A stretch of DNA of 64,000 nt, from contig OMWP01000002.1 in the NCBI GenBank assembly GCA_900314795.1, forward strand, positions 1 to 64,000, in the 5' to 3' direction. Below, piece by piece: positions 32,230 through 40,573 of this stretch. The notes below the pieces were generated by a model. That model had not been told where the DNA came from, searched no databases, and saw nothing but the letters and a program-made list of their open reading frames with translations. The position numbers and the translations under genes are program-made. The number at the start of each line of letters is the position of its first letter. The stretch's first letter is position 1. Source of the stretch: an uncultured Eubacteriales bacterium (GTDB taxonomy: Bacteria > Bacillota > Clostridia > Oscillospirales > Acutalibacteraceae).

Positions 32230-32330
32230 AGGAGGGGCTCGCTCCTCCCGTAATTGATTAAACTGTTATTGCGAGGGCTAGAAACGCGTGGAGCACGCGT
32301 GCTCAAGCGACGTGGCAATCTTGCTTGAAT
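32230..32330 (+). repeat. R4 fragment and R5 solo element in the arsR leader
   Basis: GGAGGGGCTCGCTCCTCC (32230-32249) is an R4 arm hairpin. GTTATTGCGAGGGC...GACGTGGCAATC (32264-32311) is an R5 element with internal ACGCGTG/CACGCGT. These lie in the 5' leader of the arsR transcript. Confidence 0.65.
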
Positions 32331-32340
32331 CAAACAGTTG

Positions 32341-32401
32341 AACATATGAACAAATATTCATATGTTATCATTATATTACTCCTGCTGACAGAATATGTCA
32401 A
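32341..32401 (-). promoter_or_regulatory. arsR-metal ATPase promoter with ArsR operator
   Basis: The operator is AACATATGAA-caaata-TTCATATGTT (32341-32366), perfect 10-base arms matching the TGAACA-type SmtB/CadC consensus. On the minus strand TTGACA (32401-32396) and TAATAT (32378-32373) are 17 bases apart, which places the operator at the start of transcription. Confidence 0.7.
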
Positions 32402-32409
32402 TAGATTTG

Positions 32410-32438
32410 TTGAATTATTTTTAGTTTTCGGTTATAAT
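32410..32438 (+). promoter_or_regulatory. Promoter of the HAD phosphatase gene
   Basis: TTGAAT (32410-32415) and TATAAT (32433-32438), 17 bases apart. Confidence 0.65.
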
Positions 32439-32468
32439 GGGTTCATCTTGAATTTGGAAGTGGTAGGA

Positions 32469-33113
32469 ATGTATGTGATTTTTGATATGGACGGGGTCAT
32501 CTTCGACTCTGAGCGCGTGTATATCGACGCGTATAAAAAGCTCGCGCCTAAGTACGGTCTGACTGATGTGGAGGCGGTGCACAAGGCGTGTATGGACAGC
32601 ATCGGCGCGACCCGCGTTAAGACGAGAGAGATCTTCTTCGAATATGTGGGACATGAGTTTGATTATTATGCCTATCGTGAGGATGTGCAGGAGGAGCTGA
32701 ACAAGACGGATTATGTGCTCAAGCCCGGTGTATTTGAGCTGTTCGATTGGTTGAAGAAGCAGGGGATCCATACCGCGCTCGCGTCCTCCACTCGCGAGGT
32801 GAGCGTGCGTAAATCATTAGGTAAGGTCGATCTGATCCCGTATTTCGATACGCTTGTCTGCGGCGATATGGTCAGCCATTCTAAACCCCATCCCGAGATC
32901 TTCCTCACCGCCGCAGAGAGATTGGGAGCTGATCCAAAGGATTGTTATGTGATCGAGGACAGCTACAACGGCATCCGTGCCGCCCATGCCGCAGGGATGC
33001 ACCCGATCATGGTGCCCGATATTTTGCAGCCGGATAACGAGATCAAAGGACTCGCTGAGGTCGTACTGCCGTCGCTCTTTGAAGTGAAGGAGTATTTGGA
33101 GAAGCAGGAATGA
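32469..33113 (+). CDS. HAD-family phosphatase, beta-phosphoglucomutase-like
   Basis: The 214-residue haloacid dehalogenase hydrolase has all four motifs: DMDGVIFDSE (6-15), a Ser/Thr in LASSTREVSV, a Lys in HSKPHPEIF, and IEDSYNGIRAA. The cap is of the helical type found in beta-phosphoglucomutases and sugar phosphatases. The substrate is probably a sugar phosphate. ATG at 32469 is only two bases from AGGA; GTG at 32475 is better spaced and may be the true start. The ASCH gene overlaps its end by four bases. Confidence 0.88.
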   Translation: MYVIFDMDGVIFDSERVYIDAYKKLAPKYGLTDVEAVHKACMDSIGATRVKTREIFFEYVGHEFDYYAYREDVQEELNKTDYVLKPGVFELFDWLKKQGIHTALASSTREVSVRKSLGKVDLIPYFDTLVCGDMVSHSKPHPEIFLTAAERLGADPKDCYVIEDSYNGIRAAHAAGMHPIMVPDILQPDNEIKGLAEVVLPSLFEVKEYLEKQE

Positions 33114-33457
33114 AACATGAGATGAAACTCGCTTTGGAGCCGTTCGATATGATCGCTGACGGCAGGAAGACGATTGAACTCCGATTGTATGACGATAAGC
33201 GTAAAAAGATCAAGTTAGGAGATGAAATACAATTTATTTGTATTGAGTCGCCGCATAACACGCTAAACGCTACGGTTATCGGGTTACATCGATATAATTC
33301 TTTCTTAGAATTATACAATCATCTTGATCTGTTGAAATGCGGCTATACCGAGAAAGATATTGATTCTGCAAAACCAGAGGATATGAATTTGTATTACTCT
33401 AAAGAACAGCAGGAAAAATACGGAGTGGTCGGGATAGAATTGAATATAGTGAGATAA
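33110..33457 (+). CDS. ASCH-domain protein
   Basis: This 115-residue protein is a PUA-like ASCH domain, with the family start LALEPFDMIADGRKTIELRLYDDKRKKIKLGDEIQF. ASCH domains bind RNA or act on nucleosides; some are amidohydrolases of modified cytidines. The gene is clearly more AT-rich than its neighbours and contains a perfect small hairpin AATTCT-ttctt-AGAATT at 33296-33312. Its start is coupled to the HAD gene (ATGA). The role is unknown. Confidence 0.83.
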   Translation: MKHEMKLALEPFDMIADGRKTIELRLYDDKRKKIKLGDEIQFICIESPHNTLNATVIGLHRYNSFLELYNHLDLLKCGYTEKDIDSAKPEDMNLYYSKEQQEKYGVVGIELNIVR

Positions 33458-33464
33458 AAAGTCA

Positions 33465-33494
33465 GCCGCTTCGGTTTCCCGAAGCGGCGTTTTT
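33465..33494 (+). terminator. Terminator after the ASCH gene
   Basis: GCCGCTTCG-gtttcc-CGAAGCGGC followed by GTTTTT. Confidence 0.85.
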
Positions 33495-33582
33495 AGTGTA
33501 AATGATTATTCAGTTGATTTAGTCAACATCATACATTTGACACGCCGTAAATGAAAGCATTGTTAAAACACGCTTTTCAAAA

Positions 33583-33674
33583 GGCGGACTCAGACGCACG
33601 CGTCACGCCGTTGATGGGGGAATTGATTTGATAAAACGTATCAATAGGCGGAACTATGACGCACGCGTCACAGC
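33583..33674 (+). repeat. R6 repeat pair at the glgA 3' end
   Basis: GGCGGACTCAGACGCACGCG (33583 onward) recurs as GGCGGAACTATGACGCACGC from 33647. Both hold the palindrome TGACGC-ac-GCGTCA or a near copy. The second copy covers the glgA stop codon. No other feature is visible in 33495-33667. Confidence 0.65.
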
Positions 33675-35095
33675 CAGTTCATGGTGTCTTCGTAGACGTT
33701 GATGTAGTCCTGAGCGGAGCGCTCCCAGCTGTTGTCGCTCATCATTGCGCGCCACATCAGCTGATGCCAGCCTTCGTTGTCACAGATACCGGACAGTGCG
33801 CGCTTGACCGCGTTGCACATATCGGCGATATCATAGTTGCGGAAGGTGAAGCCGTTGCCGTAGTTGTCGGCGCTGTCGAATACGCTGTCCTTCAAGCCGC
33901 CGACCTCGCGGACGACCGGAATGGTACCGTAGCGCAGGGCGATCATCTGAGACAGACCGCAGGGCTCCTGCTTAGAGGGCATCAGGAAGATATCGGCGCC
34001 CGAATAGATCTTGCGGGCAAGCTCGGGAACAAATCCGTGACAGGTAACGACTCTGCCGGGATAGAACCACTGCATATCGCGGAAGAAATTCTCGTACTCT
34101 TCATCACCGGAGCCGAGGATGACGAACTGCATGTTATTATTGTTCAGCAGATCGGGCAGACCGCCGCGGACGAGATCCAGACCCTTGTGGGCGACCATAC
34201 GGGTGACCATGGCGACGATCGGGATCGACCAGTTCTGTTCGAGACCTAAGCGCTCCTGCAGTCTGCGTTTGCACTCGCCCTTACCGCTCATATCCTCCTT
34301 CGTATAGTTGCAGTAGAGCTGATAGTCGGTAGCGGGGTCGTAGCTCGCCTGATCGATACCGTTGAGGATACCGCAGAGCTTGTAGTGATTCGCGTTCAGC
34401 GCGTGGTGCAGACCGTAGCTGTACCATGGATCCTTGATCTCCATCGCGTAGGTGGGGGAGACGGTGTTGACGCGGGTGGAGCAGAAGATCGCGCCCTTCA
34501 TCATGTTCAGCTTGCCGTCCATCTCGAGGATCTTGGTCTCTGTGGGCGGGATACCGACGCACTCGGTGTTGACCTCCCAGCCATACTTGCCCTGATACTG
34601 GATGTTGTGGATGGTAAAGAGGGACTTGATGTTGTAGTACCACGGATTCTTACTGTAGAAGAGATAGTAGTAGACGGGTACCAGCGCTGTCTGCCAGTCG
34701 TTGGTGTGGATGAGATCGGGATGGAAGTCGATATAGGGGAGCATCTCGAGGATCGCACGGGAGAAGAATGCGTATCTCTCGGCGTCATCATAGAAGCCGT
34801 ACAGCTTATCTCTCTTGAAGTAATATTCGTTGTCGATGAAATAGTAGGTGCAGTCATTCCAGCGTGCCCAGAACAGACCACAGTACTGATGTCTCCATGC
34901 GACCGGAACGGTGAAGTTGGTGATGAAGTTCATCTGGCACTTGAGCTCATAGGGAATGGTGCCGTACAGCGGCATAACGATACGGCAGTCATGACCCTTG
35001 CGGCATACGGTATGGGGCAGAGAACCTGCTACGTCGGCGAGACCGCCGCTGCCCGCAAACGGATTCGCTTCGCTTGCGCAATAAAGGATTTTCAT
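33668..35095 (-). CDS. glgA: Glycogen synthase GlgA
   Basis: This 475-residue GT5 glycosyltransferase adds glucose from ADP-glucose to glycogen in the cytoplasm. The N-terminal ADP-glucose loop reads ASEANPFAGSGGLADVAGSLP; the usual K-x-G-G-L lysine position is Ser here, which is worth checking. The GT-B C-terminal half has VTRMVAHKGLDLV and the nucleotide-sugar motif PSKQEPCGLSQMIALRYGTIPVV with its catalytic Glu. AGGAGG precedes the ATG. It is the last gene of glgB-glgC-glgD-glgA; R5 repeats separate it from glgD. Confidence 0.95.
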   Translation of the reverse strand: MKILYCASEANPFAGSGGLADVAGSLPHTVCRKGHDCRIVMPLYGTIPYELKCQMNFITNFTVPVAWRHQYCGLFWARWNDCTYYFIDNEYYFKRDKLYGFYDDAERYAFFSRAILEMLPYIDFHPDLIHTNDWQTALVPVYYYLFYSKNPWYYNIKSLFTIHNIQYQGKYGWEVNTECVGIPPTETKILEMDGKLNMMKGAIFCSTRVNTVSPTYAMEIKDPWYSYGLHHALNANHYKLCGILNGIDQASYDPATDYQLYCNYTKEDMSGKGECKRRLQERLGLEQNWSIPIVAMVTRMVAHKGLDLVRGGLPDLLNNNNMQFVILGSGDEEYENFFRDMQWFYPGRVVTCHGFVPELARKIYSGADIFLMPSKQEPCGLSQMIALRYGTIPVVREVGGLKDSVFDSADNYGNGFTFRNYDIADMCNAVKRALSGICDNEGWHQLMWRAMMSDNSWERSAQDYINVYEDTMNWL

Positions 35096-35129
35096 AATCT
35101 ATATACCTCCTGATTTGATACTATTCTTT

Positions 35130-35309
35130 TGTCATTGCGAAGCTCGAAACAGGTGTGTTTCGGGCTGTGGCAATCCCCTTGTCATGAATACCGTTTTCAG
35201 AGGATTTCTTCTCCTCTTTGTGGGATTCCCACGGGGCTGAAGCCCCTCGGAATGACAAATAATATAAGGTTGAGATTGCCACAGCTCTTTGAGAGCCTCG
35301 CAATGACAA
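35130..35309 (+). repeat. Nested R5 repeat between glgD and glgA
   Basis: The outer ends TGTCATTGCGAAGCTC and GAGCCTCGCAATGACA are inverted, with GGCAATCC and GAGATTGCCAC inside. The middle holds another unit (TGGGATTCCCACGGGGC...GGAATGACA). The element fills the glgD-glgA gap. Confidence 0.75.
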
Positions 35310-35314
35310 TTCTT

Positions 35315-36427
35315 TTATACGATGGATCGCTTTGCGATATACATCGGATAGTTCACGGTGCCCTGCAGCTTGGAGCCGCGGCTGACGTTGACGTCCTTAT
35401 CGACGACCAGATTGATCAGCTGGGCTTTATCGCCGATGATGCAGTCCTGCATGATGATGCAGTTCTTGATGACAGCGTCGTGACCGATATAAACGCCCTT
35501 GGAGATGATGGAATTCTCGACGATACCGTTGATGACACAGCCCTGCGCGATCAGCGAATCCTTCACATTACAGTTCAGACCGTAGCGTGAGGGAGCGTCG
35601 TCGCGCACCTTGGTGTAGATCGGTTTCTTGTAGTCAAAGAGCTTGTAGCGGGTATCGCGATCCATGATCTTCATGTTCGCGTCATAGTATTCCTTGACGG
35701 AGCCGATGATCTCGCAGTAGCCCTCGAGCTCATACGCGTACACTCTGTGGCGGTCGAGGGACTTTTGCAGTACATCGCGGACAAAGCTGTATTTGGATTC
35801 ACTCATCGCCTGGCGAACCAGCGCCATGAGAACGGTTTTCTTCATCAGCATGATGCCGATGTCGAGATTGCTGACGCTCTCGTCGATGGGGGACGCCATG
35901 ATCTTGGTGACCTTGCCGTTTTCATCCACATCGAGCAGACAGCGGAAGTCATCGGTGATCTCCTTGACGACACGCTTGGTGTAGACAAAGGTGATGTCGG
36001 CATGGTTCTTCTCCGCAAAGCGGAGCACCTTGCTGTAGTCCATGTTGTGCACGCAGTCGGAGGGGGAGATCAGGATGTAATCCTCGTCACCGTGCTCAAT
36101 GTAGCCGTGCAGGTTGAAGATGGTCTCGACTAAGGAAGCGAAGCTATGCTCGCCGTAAGGCGGCAGGATGCTCAGGCCGCTTCTGCGGCGGGCGAGATCC
36201 CATGCCGAGCCTGAGCCGACATGATCCATCAGGGACATAAAGTTGGATTTTGCAACGATACCGACATTGTTGATGCCGGAGTTGCTCATATTGGAAAGCG
36301 GAAAGTCGATCAGACGATACTTGCCGCCGAAAGGAACGGAGCCGGTGGTACGGTAAGCGGTCAACTCGGGCAGGTTCTTTTCATTTGTATTCGCAAAAAT
36401 AAGACCTAATACTCTGTTGTTAGCCAT
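35315..36427 (-). CDS. glgD: GlgD, ADP-glucose pyrophosphorylase-like subunit
   Basis: The 370-residue protein is a paralogue of GlgC with the same nucleotidyltransferase fold ([23 protein letters not shown], 29-51) and C-terminal left-handed beta-helix hexapeptides (about 290-360). It lacks the GGxGSRL pyrophosphate loop of GlgC and is therefore probably the non-catalytic or modulatory subunit known from Firmicutes. It starts two bases after glgC ends, so a GlgC-GlgD complex made from one message is expected. Confidence 0.94.
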   Translation of the reverse strand: MANNRVLGLIFANTNEKNLPELTAYRTTGSVPFGGKYRLIDFPLSNMSNSGINNVGIVAKSNFMSLMDHVGSGSAWDLARRRSGLSILPPYGEHSFASLVETIFNLHGYIEHGDEDYILISPSDCVHNMDYSKVLRFAEKNHADITFVYTKRVVKEITDDFRCLLDVDENGKVTKIMASPIDESVSNLDIGIMLMKKTVLMALVRQAMSESKYSFVRDVLQKSLDRHRVYAYELEGYCEIIGSVKEYYDANMKIMDRDTRYKLFDYKKPIYTKVRDDAPSRYGLNCNVKDSLIAQGCVINGIVENSIISKGVYIGHDAVIKNCIIMQDCIIGDKAQLINLVVDKDVNVSRGSKLQGTVNYPMYIAKRSIV

Positions 36428-36429
36428 GC

Positions 36430-37626
36430 TTACACCTCCATATCTTGATCGATCATTGCTTTGCAGGGCACAGTCACGCCCTCACCGATCTTCAGACCGT
36501 CACCGATGACGGTGATGCCCCAGTCGTCACGGTTCTCCATCTCGGTGGGAGCCGCGCCGATCTTGGCGTTCCTGCCGATGGTGGTATTCTCGGCAATGAT
36601 GGAGAATTCCACGTGAGCGCCGTCCTCAATGACAACGCCGGGGAAGAGGATCGAGGAGTTGATCACTGCATCCTTGCCGATGATAACGCCGGGGAAGATG
36701 ATGGAGAATTCCAGCTTGCCGTCGATATTGCAGCCGTCGGAGACCATGGAGTTCTGGATCTCACCGGTCTCGCCGACATGGTGCGGCGGCATCATCGGAT
36801 TGCGGGAGTAGATGTTCTTTAGATCGAGCTGGACCTTGGGATCGAGCAGATCCATGTTTGCTTCCCAAAGACTGTCGATGGTACCGACGTCTTTCCAGTA
36901 GCCTTCAAACGGATAGGCGACCATTTTCTCGCCGGAGTTCAGCATCAGCGGGAGCACATCCTTACCGAAGTCATTGTGAGAATCGGGATTCTGCGCGTCC
37001 TTGATCAGATATTCTCTGACGGTCTTCCATGTAAAGACGTAGATGCCCATGGAGGCATTGGTGCTCTTCGGATGTTCGGGCTTTTCTTCAAATTCATAGA
37101 TCGAGTTGTCCTCGTTGGTGTTAAGGATGCCGAAACGGGACGCCTCTTCCATCGGTACATCCATCGCGGCGATGGTGCAGGCGGCGTTATGCTCCTTGTG
37201 GAATTCGATCATGGCGGCGTAATCCATTTTATAGATATGGTCGCCGGAGAGGACGACGATATAGTCGGGATCGTAGCGGTCTACGAAGCCGATGTTCTGA
37301 TAAATCGCATTGGCGGTGCCGGAGTACCAGTCGGAGCCTTCCTTGGACTCATAGGGCTGTAAGCAGGTAACACCGGAGTGAATACCGTCCAGATCCCACG
37401 GCTGACCGTTACCGACATATTCGTTGAGTTCGAGCGGCTGATACTGGGTCAGAACGCCAACCGCCTCGATACCGGAGTTGATACAGTTCGACAGGGGGAA
37501 GTCGATGATTCTGTATTTGCCTCCGAAGGGAACAGCGGGCTTGGCGATCTTCTTGGTCAGAACGCCGAGGCGGGAGCCTTGGCCGCCTGCCAGCAGCATA
37601 GCCACAACTTCTTTTTTAGGTATCAT
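36430..37626 (-). CDS. glgC: Glucose-1-phosphate adenylyltransferase GlgC
   Basis: This 398-residue enzyme makes ADP-glucose from ATP and glucose-1-phosphate, the committed step of glycogen synthesis. It has the catalytic loop [20 protein letters not shown] (14-33), SNCINSGI, the sugar site EEKPEHPKS, and a beta-helix C-terminal domain. AGGAGG precedes the ATG. It follows glgB by about 120 bases, in which a stable hairpin sits, and is tightly followed by glgD. Confidence 0.96.
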   Translation of the reverse strand: MIPKKEVVAMLLAGGQGSRLGVLTKKIAKPAVPFGGKYRIIDFPLSNCINSGIEAVGVLTQYQPLELNEYVGNGQPWDLDGIHSGVTCLQPYESKEGSDWYSGTANAIYQNIGFVDRYDPDYIVVLSGDHIYKMDYAAMIEFHKEHNAACTIAAMDVPMEEASRFGILNTNEDNSIYEFEEKPEHPKSTNASMGIYVFTWKTVREYLIKDAQNPDSHNDFGKDVLPLMLNSGEKMVAYPFEGYWKDVGTIDSLWEANMDLLDPKVQLDLKNIYSRNPMMPPHHVGETGEIQNSMVSDGCNIDGKLEFSIIFPGVIIGKDAVINSSILFPGVVIEDGAHVEFSIIAENTTIGRNAKIGAAPTEMENRDDWGITVIGDGLKIGEGVTVPCKAMIDQDMEV

Positions 37627-37687
37627 GTGTTTCCTCCAAATGTTCGGTCAATACCGCTGTCTATGCATGCGGTATCGCCTTCAGTGC

Positions 37688-37713
37688 TGAGCCCCGAATA
37701 AGCTCGGGGCTCA
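37688..37713 (-). promoter_or_regulatory. Intercistronic hairpin between glgB and glgC
   Basis: TGAGCCCCGA and TCGGGGCTCA form a 10-bp stem. There is no T run on the minus strand after it, so it may protect or process the mRNA or attenuate read-through rather than end transcription. Confidence 0.5.
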
Positions 37714-37749
37714 ATGAATAATATCATAGGGCAGATGAATAATCAGGGA

Positions 37750-39876
37750 TTATTTGTCTGCTTTTTTCTTAGCGGGAGCTTTTTTTGCAGCAGGCTTCTT
37801 AGCGGCTGTTTTCTTAGCAGCGGGCTTTTTTGCTTCAGCCTTCTTCGCATCGGGTTTCGCATCCTTCTTTGCTTCGGCTTCCTTTGCGGCTTTCTTCGCG
37901 GCACGGGTAGCGGCAGCCTTCTTGGCGGCTTCCTTGCGCTTTGCAGCCTTTTTCTCCGCCTCGATCTCCTTGGGGCTCTTTTCCTTCTTGACACACTTGA
38001 GATACAGCGCGCTCATCGGGGGCAGGTTGAGGTAGATGGACTGATCAAAGCCGTGCATTTCTTCGGCTACGGTATGGATATCGGTGCCGTTGGTCTTACC
38101 GGTACCGCCGTACTGCTCGTCATCGGAGTTGAATACCTCCGCGTATACGCCGTAATCCGGAACGCCGATACCGTAGTTCTCACGATACATGGGCTGGAAG
38201 TTGCAGACAACGATGATGTTGTTGCCTTCCTTGTCTATACGGCGGAACGCGATAACGCTCTGCTGATAGTCGTCGTGATGAATCCAGTTGAAGCCCTCCC
38301 AGGTGAAGTCGACCTGATACATGCAGGGGTTCGCCTTGTAGAACTCGTTGAGCGCGCGGAAGAAGTCGTTGAGCTTCTTATGCTTTTCAAAGCCTAAGAG
38401 ACCCCACTGCAGCTCCTCGGTGCTGTTCCACTCGTCGAACTGACCAATCTCAGCGCCCATAAAGGTGAGCTTCTTGCCGGGGTGAGCCATCATGTAGGAC
38501 ATGAATACGCGCACGCCCGCAAACTTCATATCATAGTCGCCGGGCATTTTATTGATCAGCGAGCCCTTGCCGTATACGACCTCATCATGAGAGATCGGCA
38601 GCAGGAAGTTCTCGGAGAACGCATAAAGGAAGGAGAAGGTGATGGAGTTGTGATGATAAGGTCTCCACAGCGGATCGAGAGACATATAGGAGAGCATGTC
38701 GTTCATCCAGCCCATGTTCCACTTGTAGTCAAAGCCCAGACCGCCGTCGGATACGGGACGGGATACCATCGGCCAGGAAGTGGATTCCTCAGCGATCATC
38801 ATAACGGTCGGATGATGCAGGTGAACAGCCGTGTTCAGTCTCTGGATGAACTCGACCGCCTCGAGATGTTCGTGACCGCCGTACTTGTTGGCGACCCATT
38901 CGCCGTCACGGCGGTTGTAGTCGAGGTACAGCATGGAGGCTACCGCGTCAACGCGGATGCCGTCTACATGGTACTTGTCCAGCCAGAACATTGCGGAGGA
39001 TACGAGGAAGGAGATGACCTCGTAGCGCGCGTAGTCGAATACGTAGGTACCCCATTCCTTGTGCTCGCCCTTGCGGCTGTCCTCATACTCATAGCAGTGG
39101 ATGCCGTCGAAGCGTGCCAGACCGTGAGCGTCCTTGGGGAAGTGAGCGGGTACCCAGTCGAGGATGACGCCGATGCCTTCCTGGTGGCACTTGTCGATGA
39201 AGTGCATGAACATGTCGGGGGAACCGTAGCGGGAGGTGGGAGCAAAGTAGCCGGTTACCTGATAGCCCCAGGAGCCGTCAAACGGATACTCTGTCATGGG
39301 CATGAACTCGATGTGGGTGTAGCCCATCTCCTTGACATAGGGGATCAGCTCGTCGGCGAGCTTGTTGTAATCAAAGGTGTTGCCGTCGGCATACTTGCGC
39401 CAGGAGCCCGCGTGAACCTCATAGATGTTGAGGGGGTTCTCAAAGTGATTGTGCTCCATCTTATACTTATACCAAGCCTCATCGTTCCACTGATACTTGT
39501 TATAATCGTAGATGATGGAAGCGTTGTCGGGGCGGGTCTGGGTATGGAACGCGAAGGGATCGGACTTGAGGATCTTCTCAAACCAGGGGGTCTCTACGCA
39601 ATACTTATAGATCGCAGTTTCGCCGAGGTTCGGGATCCAAACCTCCCAAACACCGCCTTCGGAAATCTTGTGCATGTGGTTCGCCATTTGATCCCAGCCG
39701 TTAAAGTCGCCGACAACGGAAACGCTCAGGGCGTTGGGAGCCCATACGCGGAACATGGTTCCCTGTACGCCGTCGATCCAAAAATCATGGGCGCCGAGGA
39801 AATCATAGATGCGTACCGCGTCACCGCCATGGAACAAATCAAGAGGCAATCTTTCGTCGTTTAAAACATAATTCAT
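37750..39876 (-). CDS. glgB: 1,4-alpha-glucan branching enzyme GlgB with a histone-H1-like Lys/Ala tail
   Basis: The 708-residue GH13 enzyme introduces alpha-1,6 branches into glycogen. A CBM48-type N-terminal domain (about 35-120) precedes the barrel; catalytic residues are D310 (GIRVDAVAS), E363 (IAEEST) and D431 (ISHDEVVYG). The C-terminal domain ends near 628. An added tail of about 79 residues (630-708) consists almost only of Lys, Ala, Pro and Glu in repeats such as AAKKPAAKK, like histone H1 or bacterial H1-like proteins. The ATG at 39876 follows AGGAG; upstream in-frame codons lie in the promoter. It is the first gene of the glg operon. Confidence 0.95.
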   Translation of the reverse strand: MNYVLNDERLPLDLFHGGDAVRIYDFLGAHDFWIDGVQGTMFRVWAPNALSVSVVGDFNGWDQMANHMHKISEGGVWEVWIPNLGETAIYKYCVETPWFEKILKSDPFAFHTQTRPDNASIIYDYNKYQWNDEAWYKYKMEHNHFENPLNIYEVHAGSWRKYADGNTFDYNKLADELIPYVKEMGYTHIEFMPMTEYPFDGSWGYQVTGYFAPTSRYGSPDMFMHFIDKCHQEGIGVILDWVPAHFPKDAHGLARFDGIHCYEYEDSRKGEHKEWGTYVFDYARYEVISFLVSSAMFWLDKYHVDGIRVDAVASMLYLDYNRRDGEWVANKYGGHEHLEAVEFIQRLNTAVHLHHPTVMMIAEESTSWPMVSRPVSDGGLGFDYKWNMGWMNDMLSYMSLDPLWRPYHHNSITFSFLYAFSENFLLPISHDEVVYGKGSLINKMPGDYDMKFAGVRVFMSYMMAHPGKKLTFMGAEIGQFDEWNSTEELQWGLLGFEKHKKLNDFFRALNEFYKANPCMYQVDFTWEGFNWIHHDDYQQSVIAFRRIDKEGNNIIVVCNFQPMYRENYGIGVPDYGVYAEVFNSDDEQYGGTGKTNGTDIHTVAEEMHGFDQSIYLNLPPMSALYLKCVKKEKSPKEIEAEKKAAKRKEAAKKAAATRAAKKAAKEAEAKKDAKPDAKKAEAKKPAAKKTAAKKPAAKKAPAKKKADK

Positions 39877-39925
39877 AATCTGACTCTCCTTTATAAAAAG
39901 AATTAGTACATAAATATACAACTCT

Positions 39926-39954
39926 ATAATACCAGACCTTTTTGACAATTTCAA
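39926..39954 (-). promoter_or_regulatory. glg operon promoter
   Basis: On the minus strand TTGAAA (39954-39949) and TATTAT (39931-39926) are 17 bases apart, about 50 bases upstream of glgB. Confidence 0.65.
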
Positions 39955-40235
39955 GTAAAAACGGAAATTAAACTCCAAAGATTTAGTGCAGTTTTTATAA
40001 AAATTGCCTATTCAGTTGGCATTATAGACAATGAATTTCAAATTATTTATTTAGGATGTACAAATCAGAGGCGCTGATTCGACGATAATAAAGGAAGCAA
40101 TATAGATAGCATGACCTGATCGTTGATAGAGTGAAAAGAATGATTAGACCGAGGATCAAACTGTTATGCCGAAAAGATGTAAGCCATACTTTGCGAACCT
40201 GATCGGGTTTATTTTTCTTTTATCTCAATTACCAC
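39955..40235. other. Gene-free AT-rich stretch between glgB and rny
   Basis: No coding region is supported. The part 40064-40205 is less AT-rich and contains related words (CCTGATCG twice, AGGATCAAAC, GATCGTTGAT) and ends with AACC-tgatc-GGGTT before TATTTTTC. It could be a structured leader or terminator, but I match no known riboswitch to it. Confidence 0.3.
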
Positions 40236-40264
40236 TTGACATTTGAGGGGGGTTATATTATTAT
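40236..40264 (+). promoter_or_regulatory. Promoter candidate upstream of rny
   Basis: TTGACA (40236-40241) and TATTAT (40259-40264), 17 bases apart. It may drive a short RNA, rny, or both. Confidence 0.6.
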
Positions 40265-40269
40265 AGATC

Positions 40270-40340
40270 ATGGTATGATATTAGTATAAGTATAACTGAT
40301 ATTATGCCCTGAACCCGTTTTGCGGTTCATCCCTTTTTTA
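40270..40340 (+). ncRNA. Possible small RNA or attenuated leader
   Basis: A transcript from the promoter at 40236-40264 would reach the hairpin TGAACC-cgttttgc-GGTTCA (40310-40329) followed by TCCCTTTTTT, giving about 70 nt. Beyond it, ATTAAAAGTGACATT occurs twice with 17-base spacing (40428-40442, 40445-40459). No family is recognised. Confidence 0.3.
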
Positions 40341-40573
40341 TTAGACTCTCTTAGAGAGCCGTTATATATAGATATTTTACCCTATTACCATTTTACCCGC
40401 GTTATGCTTTGACATATATTTCATATTATTAAAAGTGACATTATATTAAAAGTGACATTTGCGGAACTCTTATTTATCTGTCTTTGACAGTGGTGATACA
40501 AAACTGAATATCTGAGTAACGGCACCGTGAGTTGAGTTTGATTAGGAAGAATCAAATCAAGGAGGTGTCATGT

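Noticed and set aside
38482..39864. 460-codon open frame opposite glgB
   Set aside because: The minus-strand product has full GH13 catalytic motifs; the plus-strand frame is a shadow without promoter or ribosome site.
40064..40205. Possible lysine-type riboswitch (AGAGGCGC start, GCCGAA segment)
   Set aside because: Only scattered words agree, the helices cannot be drawn convincingly, and the downstream gene is ribonuclease Y, not a lysine gene.
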